Of a stretch of DNA of 64,000 bases, positions 1-8,516 are shown one piece after another; position 1 is the stretch's first letter, and each line of letters starts with the position of its first letter. Source of the stretch: Hymenobacter sp. 15J16-1T3B (lineage in GTDB: Bacteria; Bacteroidota; Bacteroidia; Cytophagales; Hymenobacteraceae); contig NZ_JAJFAV010000013.1 in the NCBI RefSeq assembly GCF_020711235.1, positions 62,001-126,000 on the forward strand. The letters are read 5' to 3'. The translations under genes and the position numbers were made by a program. The notes below the pieces were generated by a model. That model saw only the letters and a program-made list of their open reading frames with translations. It did no database searches and had not been told where the DNA came from.

Positions 1-1920
1 CGTCAGCGTGAAGCCCGCACTGCCGGCCGCCACGGTGTTGGGCGAAAGGCTGGTCAGCGTCGGGGCCGGGTTGGGCGCCGTCACCGTAAAGCTGGCCGTC
101 GAGGTAGCCGTGCCGCCGGGCGTGGTCACGGCAATGGTGCCCGAGCTGGCGCCAGTCGGCACCGTGGCCGTGATGCTCGTCGCCGAGTTGACCGTGAAGG
201 CCGTAGCGGCCGTGCCGTTAAACGACACTGCGGTTGCGCCCGTCAGGTTCGTCCCGGTGATGGTCACCACCGTGCCGACTGGGCCACTGGTGGGCGTGAA
301 GCTGGCAAGGGTTGGAGCGGCCGGCGTAGGCGTGGTCACGGTAAACGTTACCGCGCCGGAGGTACCGCCGCCGGGCGCCGGGTTGGTCACCGTTACATTA
401 TAAGTACCGGCCGTAGCAATAGCTGAGGCCGGCACCGCCGCCGTCAGCGAGGTAGCCGAGCCAAACGTGGTCGTCAGGGCCGTGCCGTTGAAGTTTACCA
501 CCGAGCCGGCGACGAAGCCGGTACCGGTCACCGTCAGCGTGAAGCCCGCACTGCCGGCCACGGCGGTGTTGGGCGAAACGGCCGTGATGGTCGGGGCCGG
601 GTTGGGCACCGTTACGGTGAAAGAGGCCGTCGAGGTAGCCGTGCCGCCGGGCGTGGTCACGGCAATGGTGCCCGAGCTGGCACCCGTCGGCACCGTGGCC
701 GTGATGCTCGTCGCCGAGTTGACCGTGAAGCTCGTCGCGGCCGTGCCGTTAAACGACACTGCGGTTGCGCCCGTCAGATCGGTGCCGGTGATGGTCACCA
801 CCGTGCCGACCGGGCCGCTGGTGGGCGCGAAGCTGGCAATGGTCGGGGCCGCCGGCGTCGGGGTGGTCACGGTAAACGTTACCGCGCCGGAGGTGCCGCC
901 GCCGGGAGCCGGGTTGGTCACCGTTACATTATAAATGCCGGCCGTGGCAACAGAGGTGGCGGGTACGGTGGCCGTCAACTGCGTGGCCGAGACGAAGGTC
1001 GTGGTCAAAGCCACGCCGTTGAAATTGACAACGGAACCGGCGACAAATCCGGTGCCGGTGGCCGTGAGCGTGAAGCCGGCGCTGCCGGCCACGGCGGTGT
1101 TGGGCGAAAGGCTGGTCAGCGTCGGGGCCGGGTTGGGCGCCGTCACCGTAAAGCTGACCGTCGAGGTGGCCGTGCCGCCCGGGGTGGTCACGGCAATGGC
1201 GCCGGAGGTGGCGCCCGTCGGCACGGTGGCCGTGATGCTCGTCGCCGAGTTGACCGTGAAGGCCGTAGCGGCCGTGCCGTTAAACGACACTGCGGTTGCG
1301 CCCGTCAGGTTCGTCCCGGTGATAGTCACCACCGTGCCGACTGGGCCACTGGTGGGCGTGAAGCTGGCAAGGGTCGGAGCGGGCGTCGCCGAAGTTACCG
1401 TAAAAGGTAGCGGAGCCGAGGTGCCGCCGCCCGGGGCGGGGTTGGTTACGGTCACATCGTAGGTCCCGGCCGTAGCCACGGCCGAGGCCGGCACCGCCGC
1501 CGTTAGTTGAGCCGTGTTTACATAGGTGGTCGTCAGGGCCGTGCCGTTGAAGTTCACCACCGAAGCCGCCGAGAAATTCGAGCCGGTCACCGTGAGCGTG
1601 AAGCCGGCGCTGCCGGCCACGGCGGTGTTGGGCGAAAGGCTGGTCAGCGTCGGGGCCGGGTTGGGCGCCGTCACCGTAAAGCTCAGGCTGGACGTAGCCG
1701 TGCCGCCGGGCGTGGTCACGGCAATGGTGCCCGAGCTGGCGCCCGTCGGCACCGTGGCCGTGATGCTCGTCGCCGAGTTAACCGTGAAGCTCGTCGCGGC
1801 CGTGCCGTTGAAGCTGACGGCCGTGGCCCCGGTGAAGTTGGAGCCGAGAATGGTCACCACCGTACCGGCCGGTCCGCTCAGGGGCGAGAAGCTGGCAATG
1901 GAAGGCGTTTGGCTAGCCGC
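1..1920. repeat. Tandem 531-bp repeat (paired IPT/TIG domains)
   Basis: About 3.6 copies of a 528-531 bp unit. The landmark GTGTTGGGCGAAA starts at 35, 566, 1097 and 1625, giving steps of 531, 531 and 528. Each unit encodes two different IPT/TIG domains (~177 residues together). Copies are near-identical over long stretches, which points to recent duplication or gene conversion. The array continues past the left edge. Confidence 0.9.
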
Positions 1921-3027
1921 ATTGACGGGCGCAAACGACACGCCCCGGAACACCGTATTTGCCGCCGCCGTCTTGATGGTGGCCAGGGAAGAACCCGCGG
2001 CGGGCGCCGCGTTGTAGCCGGTCACATCGGTCGTCGAGTACAACGCGTCAGTAGCCGTGGCGTAGAGCGTAGCCGAATTGCCCACCGCCTGCACAGCCAA
2101 GCCGCGCAACCCCACCGTGGACGCAATGTTGCCGTTGTAGACCCAGGTGCCCCCGACCAACGAATACTTGTTGATGCCCCCGCCGGCGCCCGTGGCCACG
2201 CGGTCGTCGGCTACATAAGCCACGTCGGGCCCAGCCACGGAAGCGTCCATGTCCACCAGCACGAAGCCGTAGGGCGAAGGGCTCGAGCCCTGGCCCGGAA
2301 TTACCAGCGTAGTCGTCTGCCCGGCCGTAGTAGGCAGTCCCGTGCCCACGGCATTCACCCCGATGTTCGAGCCCGAAGCCGAGGAGTTGTACAGTTGCCC
2401 GCCGTAAATGCCGACGGCGCGCACGTTGGTCGGGGCGGTGCTCAGCAGCGTGGAGGTCGTAGCGCCCAGCGTCGCGTAGCGCGTGCCGCCGCTGCTGGTG
2501 GGCGAGCCGGTGCCCGCCAGCCAGTAGCGCGTGCCGTCGTCGGTGACGGCGCCGCGCGGGCTGCTGGCCAGGTATGCATCGGTTAGGCCGGTGGAGGTAT
2601 CCACGTTGCCGTTGGCGTCGATGCGGGCCACTACCCGAGCTGCCGCCGAAGCCGTAACCGAAGCCGTAGCGGGCGCCGCGTCGTAGCCCACCAGCGTAAG
2701 GTAACGCCGGTCGGCCGAGAGAGTCAGCATGCCCTCCGAGGAGGCGCTGGCGGTTAGGGTGAACTGCTTCTGCGTGCCGCTGCCGGTGGTAGGCAGCGCT
2801 ATGGTCTGTACCAGGTTACCGTTGGGCGTGTATTCATCCAGAAACACGGCCGCCGCCGTGCCAGTGGCCACGGCGGCGGTGCCGTCGCCCACGCGCACTA
2901 GTACTAGGTTGCCGGCGGTGAAGGGGGCGGCCTGGAGGCCAAGGGCAGTGGTGGTCAGCAGTGCTGCCAAGCAGCCCCGGTACCACCTGCTGTAGCTTGC
3001 GGTTGTAGTTGTTGTGTTCACAGGCAT
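1..3027 (-). CDS. Large secreted IPT/TIG-repeat protein, C-terminus cut off by window edge
   Basis: The minus strand is open from an ATG at 3027 to the left edge (1009 codons), and no stop is met. The first ~40 residues hold a hydrophobic segment after a Thr-rich start, so export is likely. Residues ~40-360 look like a non-repetitive, propeller-like region. From about residue 370 on, Ig-like IPT/TIG domains follow one another, with signatures such as 'PTSGPVGTVVTITGTN' and 'SPNTVAAGSAGFTLTVTG'. Proteins of this build in the phylum are usually T9SS-exported, but the C-terminal sorting domain lies outside the window. The plus strand is also open here only because the DNA is GC-rich and repetitive; its translation is low-complexity and is not a gene. 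The gene sits behind the terminator of its upstream neighbour, so it should have its own promoter in 3028-3134. Confidence 0.85.
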   Translation of the reverse strand, partial: MPVNTTTTTASYSRWYRGCLAALLTTTALGLQAAPFTAGNLVLVRVGDGTAAVATGTAAAVFLDEYTPNGNLVQTIALPTTGSGTQKQFTLTASASSEGMLTLSADRRYLTLVGYDAAPATASVTASAAARVVARIDANGNVDTSTGLTDAYLASSPRGAVTDDGTRYWLAGTGSPTSSGGTRYATLGATTSTLLSTAPTNVRAVGIYGGQLYNSSASGSNIGVNAVGTGLPTTAGQTTTLVIPGQGSSPSPYGFVLVDMDASVAGPDVAYVADDRVATGAGGGINKYSLVGGTWVYNGNIASTVGLRGLAVQAVGNSATLYATATDALYSTTDVTGYNAAPAAGSSLATIKTAAANTVFRGVSFAPVNAASQTPSIASFSPLSGPAGTVVTILGSNFTGATAVSFNGTAATSFTVNSATSITATVPTGASSGTIAVTTPGGTATSSLSFTVTAPNPAPTLTSLSPNTAVAGSAGFTLTVTGSNFSAASVVNFNGTALTTTYVNTAQLTAAVPASAVATAGTYDVTVTNPAPGGGTSAPLPFTVTSATPAPTLASFTPTSGPVGTVVTITGTNLTGATAVSFNGTAATAFTVNSATSITATVPTGATSGAIAVTTPGGTATSTVSFTVTAPNPAPTLTSLSPNTAVAGSAGFTLTATGTGFVAGSVVNFNGVALTTTFVSATQLTATVPATSVATAGIYNVTVTNPAPGGGTSGAVTFTVTTPTPAAPTIASFAPTSGPVGTVVTITGTDLTGATAVSFNGTAATSFTVNSATSITATVPTGASSGTIAVTTPGGTATSTASFTVTVPNPAPTITAVSPNTAVAGSAGFTLTVTGTGFVAGSVVNFNGTALTTTFGSATSLTAAVPASAIATAGTYNVTVTNPAPGGGTSGAVTFTVTTPTPAAPTLASFTPTSGPVGTVVTITGTNLTGATAVSFNGTAATAFTVNSATSITATVPTGASSGTIAVTTPGGTATSTASFTVTAPNPAPTLTSLSPNTVAAGSAGFTLT

Positions 3028-3134
3028 AGAGCCATTAAAAGGTGGAAAGTCAGTGTATGCCTCGATGGCCGCAGGGCCGTCGAGGGTCGGGCTTGATACT
3101 CATTTCGCCCCGGCCGCGTTGCTGCCCAGGGCAT

Positions 3135-3169
3135 AAAAAAAAGCTCCCCGCCGGGTGGCGGGGAGCTTT
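3135..3169 (-). terminator. Rho-independent terminator
   Basis: A 13-bp stem (3140-3152 with 3157-3169, 4-nt loop) is followed, on the minus strand, by a run of eight T. It lies 21 bp past the stop of the 1054-residue gene and upstream of the IPT/TIG gene. Confidence 0.85.
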
Positions 3170-3189
3170 CAATGCGGAAGGCGGCAGCG

Positions 3190-6100
3190 TTACTGCTTTA
3201 TCACCTTGTGGCTAACCTTTTCGTCGCCGCTGCTGATGGTCACCACGTAGGTGCCCGACTTCAGGCGGCTCATGTCAAAGCCACCGTCCAAGGCGAGCTT
3301 GCCGCTCAGCACGGCGCGGCCCATCAGGTCGGTTACCTGCACCGTGGCTTCCGAGCTAGCCCCGCTCACGCGGATGGTCAGCTTGTCGGTTACCGGGTTG
3401 GGGTACACTGCAGCTTCCAGCTTGCCACCGTTGCGGATGGATACGGCCGGCAGGATGTGCGGGGTGCCGTCGGTGTCCAGCTGACGCAGGCGGTAGTAGG
3501 ATACACCCATCAGCGGCTGCGCGTCTTCGGAGCTGTACTCCGTCTGCACCGTGGTGTTGCCACGGCCAGCTACGAAGCCGATGGTCTGGAAGTCGCGGCC
3601 GTTCTGGCTGCGCTGCACTTCAAAGCCACGGTTGTTTTTCTCCTGCGCCGTCAGCCAGTTCAGCTGCACGCGGCCGTTGCGAAGCTTGGCCGTGAACGAC
3701 ACCAGTTCCACGGGTAGCGGGGTCTGGGGCTGGTTGTTCGGCACTTTGTAGTTCTCGGCGTTCAGCAGGCCGTCGTCGTTGAACTCAAAGGCGAAGAAGT
3801 AGTAGTTCTCGTTCGGGTCGAGGTTGCCAACGGTGAAGGAGTTGGCGGCCCCGCTGAACACCACGTAGGTGCCGGTGCTGGCTTCGATGAGCGTGCCGGT
3901 GCCGTACTGGTAAGCGCCGTTAACCGTCGTGCCGGGGTTGAAGTTGGACTTGTCAACCGGGAAGAGGCTGGTGGGCAGCAGCGTGTAAGTGCGCGAGGCA
4001 ATGACCAGACGGTTCTGGCCGTAGGTCGTGCCGGCGGGCGGGTTGCCCAGGTCGAAGGTGATGGTAGCGGTGGTGCTGCCGGTGGGGCGCACAATCTGCG
4101 CCGTCGACTGCGCCGTGGGCTCCTCAGCAATGGCGAAGCCCGAAGCTCGGCCGTTGCCGCTCAGCAGCATCAGCGGCTGGTTGTTGTTCAGCGCCTGGTT
4201 GGTGAACGTCAGTTCCTGGGTGGCGGCACCCACGCGGGTCGGGGCGTAGCGCACCAGCAAGTTCACGATGCGGTTGCCGTCGGCGTTGTTGAGCAGCGTG
4301 TCGGCGTAGGTGTACCCGTTGTTGGCCGATTGGTTGGTCGGGTTGCCACCGTTCACAATTTCGAACTCGTACTGCGGCGTGCCTACGGGGTTACGGCCCG
4401 GGTCTTCGGTGTCGTTCGGGAAATACAGGTTCAGCGGACCCGTCAGCAGGAAGGTTTCCAAGCGGATGGTCTTGGCAGCCGACTTGGTGTTCTTCACCGT
4501 CGCGTCGCCGAACGAGCCCAGGGGCTGCAGCAGGCGAATGGTCGGCTCGCTGATGCCGGTTACCGATACGTCACGGTCCGGAGCCGGGGAGCTAGTGGCA
4601 CGGATCAGCGCGTTAACGGTGATGGCCTGGTTGCCGGGCACGAAGCGCACGTAAATGGCTTGCTGCGGCACGTTGTTCTGCCCATCACGCGTCAGGGTGA
4701 CCGAGCTGAAGAAGTTCACGTTGTCGGTCGACACCTGGAAGTAGCTGCCGCTGGTACCGGCCGGGAACACGGTGATGTCCTGCAGCAGGTTGGTACCCGA
4801 AATCAGGAACGACTGCGACACCGAGAACGTGGCCGGACGGGTTGCAAACGTAAAGGTGTTGTTAGCCGGGTTCGTGATGGAGATATCCGACACGTTGCCG
4901 TTCGACGTAGCCGACACCGTTACCACTACCGGGGTAGCGCTGCCGCTAGCCGCCGTGATAGTTTGCGAGAAAGCACCACCGGCAATCGGGGCCACCAGAC
5001 GCACTTCGATGGTGGTGGGCGACACCGTGCCGTTCACGGGCGTGAGCGTCAGCGGACCGCTGACGAAGCTGCCGCCGGCCGAGGCGTTGCGCAGCTGAAT
5101 GTTGCTGCTGGAGGGCGTCAGGGTCAGGGGCGTGGTGCCCAGGTTGATGCCACCTACGGTCAGCGTGCGCGTATCGGCCGAGCCGCTTTGCGTTACGTTG
5201 CCGAAGGTAATCGAGGTCGGCGTTACCGATACCGTGGCGCCGCCGCCGCCGCCGTTGCCGGTACCCGACACAGCAACGTTTTGGCTCGTGGCACCCGGCG
5301 ACGATACCACCACCGTCTGGCTGATGTTACCGTTGGTCGTCGGCGTAAAGCGCACGTCCACGGTCACGTTGCTCACGCTACCATTTACGGGCGTAATCGT
5401 GGCCGTCGAGTTGAAGGGATTCGAGCCCACGCGCACTTGGAAGTTCGAGGGAGCCGTAATCGTCACGTTGCCCGTCAGGCCGGTAGCGTTAACGGTGAAC
5501 GACTGGCTGGCCGAAGCTTGGCCAACGGTCGTGTTGGGGAACGTAAGCGAGTTGGGGTTTACCGTCAGCACCACCGGAGCGGCCTGGCCAGTACCTGAAA
5601 CCGATACCGTCTGCTGGGCAGCGCCGGTGCTGTTGAAGGTCACGTCGCCGACGTAGTTGCCGGTTTGCGTGGGAGCAAATACCACGTTCAGGGTACCGCC
5701 GGTGCTCGGCAGCGTAGCCGTGGTGCCGTAAGCCCCACCGTTGTAGCTGACCAGGAAGCCCGTCGGCGCTACGGCCGTAATCGAAGTCGTGAGCGAAGCG
5801 CCCGTAACGGTAATGTTTTGCGGGGCCGAGGTCGTGTTGATGACCTGACCGCCGAAGCCCAGGGCTGCGGGCGACACGGTGATGACCGGCGGCGGGGGCG
5901 TGCCCGTGCCTATTACTTCCACGTCGCTAGCCAGGGCTACGTTGCCGTTGCCACGCGAAGTGACTTCCAGGAAGTCATCGTAGCTGATGGCTTGGCTGGG
6001 AGCAAAACGCAGGTAAATGGTAGCCGTCACGCTGTTACCGCTCCGCGCCAGCGTGAGCGTGGTGCCGGTGTTGGCCGTGAACGTGGTGTTGTCGGTGCTG

Positions 6101-6354
6101 CCTTGAAAGCCAGCGGGCACAGTCACTGTTACGTCGCGGATCAAGCCCGAGCCGGACACAGCATAGCTGCGGCTCGCCGAGACCTGCCCTACCTGGACGC
6201 TGCCAAAGTTTTGCGGGTTGCCCGGATCCGAAACCGGCGTGATGGTCAACGTTTGTGCTTGAGCAGCAAACGAAAAAGTGAGAAGGGTGAGAATTATTGC
6301 GCAGAGACGCTGCCACGCAGGCCGTCGTAAGGCAATCTGGTAAGCGTTTTTCAT
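3190..6354 (-). CDS. Secreted multi-domain protein with T9SS type A sorting domain
   Basis: A 1054-residue protein. Residues ~1-34 are a signal peptide ending AAQAQ. Residues ~35-640 are a chain of Ig-like beta-sandwich repeats of the choice-of-anchor/abnormal-spindle kind, recognisable from 'LTFPNTTVGQ', 'FGGQVINTTS' and 'VDVRFTPT' motifs. A fibronectin-like stretch follows (~720-890), then 'VELVSFTAK..NGRVQLNWLTAQEKNNRGFEVQRS', a segment that commonly precedes the sorting tail. The last ~75 residues (YPNPVTDKL...LMGRAVL...LKSGTYVV) form a T9SS type A sorting domain. It should be exported by T9SS and end at the surface or in the medium. The substrate is unknown; an adhesin or structural role is a guess. 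The ATG at 6354 gives a proper signal peptide. Confidence 0.9.
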   Translation of the reverse strand: MKNAYQIALRRPAWQRLCAIILTLLTFSFAAQAQTLTITPVSDPGNPQNFGSVQVGQVSASRSYAVSGSGLIRDVTVTVPAGFQGSTDNTTFTANTGTTLTLARSGNSVTATIYLRFAPSQAISYDDFLEVTSRGNGNVALASDVEVIGTGTPPPPVITVSPAALGFGGQVINTTSAPQNITVTGASLTTSITAVAPTGFLVSYNGGAYGTTATLPSTGGTLNVVFAPTQTGNYVGDVTFNSTGAAQQTVSVSGTGQAAPVVLTVNPNSLTFPNTTVGQASASQSFTVNATGLTGNVTITAPSNFQVRVGSNPFNSTATITPVNGSVSNVTVDVRFTPTTNGNISQTVVVSSPGATSQNVAVSGTGNGGGGGATVSVTPTSITFGNVTQSGSADTRTLTVGGINLGTTPLTLTPSSSNIQLRNASAGGSFVSGPLTLTPVNGTVSPTTIEVRLVAPIAGGAFSQTITAASGSATPVVVTVSATSNGNVSDISITNPANNTFTFATRPATFSVSQSFLISGTNLLQDITVFPAGTSGSYFQVSTDNVNFFSSVTLTRDGQNNVPQQAIYVRFVPGNQAITVNALIRATSSPAPDRDVSVTGISEPTIRLLQPLGSFGDATVKNTKSAAKTIRLETFLLTGPLNLYFPNDTEDPGRNPVGTPQYEFEIVNGGNPTNQSANNGYTYADTLLNNADGNRIVNLLVRYAPTRVGAATQELTFTNQALNNNQPLMLLSGNGRASGFAIAEEPTAQSTAQIVRPTGSTTATITFDLGNPPAGTTYGQNRLVIASRTYTLLPTSLFPVDKSNFNPGTTVNGAYQYGTGTLIEASTGTYVVFSGAANSFTVGNLDPNENYYFFAFEFNDDGLLNAENYKVPNNQPQTPLPVELVSFTAKLRNGRVQLNWLTAQEKNNRGFEVQRSQNGRDFQTIGFVAGRGNTTVQTEYSSEDAQPLMGVSYYRLRQLDTDGTPHILPAVSIRNGGKLEAAVYPNPVTDKLTIRVSGASSEATVQVTDLMGRAVLSGKLALDGGFDMSRLKSGTYVVTISSGDEKVSHKVIKQ

Positions 6355-7527
6355 ATGAAAAAGCGAGGAATGGTTACAAAGTCAACGAAAACCAACAAGG
6401 TCTTCTGGGGCACATTACGCAGAACGCAGCCGTATGGATGATTGATTTATGCTTTTATTATTGCAAGTTTCCAAGTCTACATCGGCCAACAAGCATAGGT
6501 GACGAGCGGGCGCCCGTTAACACATTTCATGCCACACAAAGTTGCGAAGGTATTTCCCATAAAAAAACTTGTTTTTCTTCTTCCTGGTGCCTAGCACGTG
6601 GCTGCTACTGAAGTCGCCAACCAATATATTATATAATGAAATTACTATAATTGCATTATTGCTTCTTATGGTTTCAATTTGACTTGATTTGTAAGGGGTT
6701 TGTCGAAGAATACGGAGTAGACAGGGCACAAAATTATCAGAATCGCATTTACGAGCCGGGGCGTTACATGGAGTCGGGCACCTATACGCACGGCTTCGGT
6801 TGGGGTTAGCAAAAAACGCACACATATTTCTGGTAAGAGCTTGGTACAGATCATTTCTGCGTTAAGAAGTGGGCATGCTCAGTCATCATTGCCCTGCCAC
6901 CATTCAGCGGTAAAGGTCTGGCGACTTTCTTGCTAGGCACCGTTCCTGCCACTTCTTCCAGATCGGCAGCTTTCGGCTCGGCCTCCACTCCTACTTGAAC
7001 AGTGAGGCCCAACGTGGTGCGTGCAACTTGTCCGGCAGCACTAAATGTGCCCGATTAAACAGCCTCGCTAATTGACTCTAGCACTCTTACCCACTGCCGC
7101 AACCGCCGCTTCTTAACCTTCCACATTCCTCTGCCCAACCATGACTTAATAAACAAGGTGAAGTGTGACGAGTTTATTATATAATAAAATTAATATTATA
7201 TATAAATATAAAGCATACGGCGCTTAAAATAGATTCTGATCATTACTCTAATTCAATTACGCGAAGGTGGTTGCCTGTTTCTTGCCGTGAGAGAAATACA
7301 CATACGCTGTATCGTTGGACTTAGCTGTTATTCCACTGTTTGCGAAGACCAATTCGACCTTGTCGTTAATATCTTAAGCAAGCGGGCTTAGGTCTACAGA
7401 CAGCCCCTAAAAGGAAGTTGCTGCCAATTTTGAACTGGCGGCCCCTTGCCGGAGCATAACGACCTTTCTTCAATAGTTTATACACCCTAGCATTATTACG
7501 GAGTACCTACTCGGTACTTCGTCCTGG
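6355..7527. other. AT-rich intergenic stretch, no intact gene
   Basis: Some 1.17 kb, clearly AT-richer than everything around it, separates the T9SS protein from murI. I see no convincing intact gene. Two similar AT-rich segments (TATTATATAATgAAATTAcTATA near 6627 and a relative near 7175) lie about 550 bp apart in direct orientation. Between them sits one interrupted frame, listed separately. It could be an eroded insertion. Confidence 0.5.
6851..7126 (-). pseudogene. Possible decayed small gene with one internal stop
   Basis: From ATG 7126 the frame reads 23 residues (MWKVKKRRLRQWVRVLES...), meets a TAA at 7057-7055, then stays open for 67 more codons with a protein-like composition (...SAAGQVARTTLGLTVQVG...) to a TGA at 6853-6851. 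A single base change would restore a 91-residue basic/acidic protein. I do not recognise the family. It may equally be chance; support is weak. Confidence 0.3.
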
Positions 7528-8373
7528 CTACTCCCACAACGGGTAGTGCTCCAGGTTTACCTCTTGCCCGAAAAACAGCCGGGTGCTGTCGGCAAAGGAG
7601 GGAGTAAAGTCCGACACGTAGAAGTGGTGCTGGGGGGGCCGGGTAGCGGCCGGGGACGTCAGGCCGTGGGCCTGCAGAAGTTCGCGCAAGGCTTCGGCGA
7701 CGATGTCGGAGGGGTCGAGCACGTCGACCTGCCCGCGGTAGTATTCTTCGATTTGCTCGCGGATGAGCGGGTAATGCGTGCAGGCCAGCACCAAGGCCTC
7801 GATACCGGCCAGAGCGGGGTCCGATAAATAGGTATCGATGACGCTCTGGCTAACGGCGCCCCGCACGAAGCCTTCTTCCACCATGGGCGCCAGCAGGGGC
7901 GTGGCCAAGGCGTGCAGGCGGATGTCGCGGTCGAGGGCGTCGAGCTTTTTGCGGTACACGTTGGAGCCTACCGTTTGCTTGGTGCCGATCAGCCCGACTT
8001 CGCGGCCGGCGTAATGGCGGCCGATGTGGCGCACGATGGGGTCGATAACGTTGAGCACTTTCGCCTTGGAGCCCACGTACTCGCGCACTAACTCGTAGGC
8101 GGCGGCCGAGGCCGAGTTGCAGGCAATGAGAATGACCTTGCAGTGCTGGCGCAGCAGCAGGTCGCAGATTTTCACGGAGTACGCCTGAATGGCGGCCGTG
8201 CTTTTGTCGCCGTAGGGCAAGTGAGCCGTATCGCCGAAGTACACCAAGCGTTCCTGCGGGAGCAACTGATTGACGGCGCGGGCCACGGTAAGGCCGCCGA
8301 TGCCGCTGTCGAACACGCCGATGGGGCGCGCATCGAGGGCAGTAGCGGACGGGGCTGATGCGGGAGCTGACAT
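7528..8373 (-). CDS. murI: Glutamate racemase
   Basis: Interconverts L- and D-glutamate in the cytoplasm, supplying D-Glu for peptidoglycan. The 281-residue protein has the N-terminal 'GVFDSGIGGLTV' motif, the first catalytic cysteine in 'IACNSAS' and the second in 'ACTHYPLI', plus 'GLIGTKQTV', all typical of MurI. The ATG at 8373 is chosen over an upstream GTG at 8433 for two reasons: homology begins just after it, and a TACCTTCG promoter box ends 5 nt before it. It is on the host side of the prophage junction, next to the original tRNA-Ala terminator. Confidence 0.96.
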   Translation of the reverse strand: MSAPASAPSATALDARPIGVFDSGIGGLTVARAVNQLLPQERLVYFGDTAHLPYGDKSTAAIQAYSVKICDLLLRQHCKVILIACNSASAAAYELVREYVGSKAKVLNVIDPIVRHIGRHYAGREVGLIGTKQTVGSNVYRKKLDALDRDIRLHALATPLLAPMVEEGFVRGAVSQSVIDTYLSDPALAGIEALVLACTHYPLIREQIEEYYRGQVDVLDPSDIVAEALRELLQAHGLTSPAATRPPQHHFYVSDFTPSFADSTRLFFGQEVNLEHYPLWE

Positions 8374-8378
8374 GGCCC

Positions 8379-8386
8379 CGAAGGTA
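8379..8386 (-). promoter_or_regulatory. Bacteroidota -7 box of murI (TACCTTCG)
   Basis: On the minus strand, TACCTTCG is followed by only 5 nt and then the ATG of murI. It is close to the phylum's TAnnTTTG consensus. The short spacing implies a very short or absent leader. The same arrangement is seen at 49351 and 48423. Confidence 0.5.
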
Positions 8387-8431
8387 CGGCACCGGTCGCT
8401 TTTGGGCACGGCAACGGCCGTAGCACACCAC

Positions 8432-8463
8432 AAAAAACCCGTTTGGCCGCGCGGCCAAACGGG
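8432..8463 (-). terminator. Terminator originally downstream of tRNA-Ala, now ends the integrase transcript
   Basis: A perfect palindrome with 13-bp arms (CCCGTTTGGCCGC, 8438-8463) is followed on the minus strand by six T (8437-8432). It lies directly left of the duplicated tRNA 3' end. Before integration it would have sat about 4 bp past the tRNA-Ala CCA end. Now the minus-strand integrase gene reads into it. Confidence 0.85.
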
Positions 8464-8466
8464 CTG

Positions 8467-8489
8467 GGTGGAGGATACCGGACCCGAAC
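8467..8489. other. attL: duplicated tRNA-Ala 3' end
   Basis: GGTGGAGGATACCGGA (8467-8482) is identical to 48876-48891 in the tRNA gene. After two mismatches (CC for TT) CGAAC also matches. To its left lies the host terminator, to its right the integrase gene. Confidence 0.88.
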
Positions 8490-8516
8490 ACCCGAACAGG
8501 CGTGGACAATCTCCGT

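Noticed and set aside
8-2586. Long plus-strand open frames rich in Val/Ala/Pro or Arg/Gly
   Set aside because: They mirror the minus-strand IPT/TIG repeats in GC-rich DNA, have low-complexity composition, and no start or family signal.
3172-6330. Plus-strand frames opposite the T9SS protein gene
   Set aside because: Shadows of the minus-strand gene; no recognisable domains.
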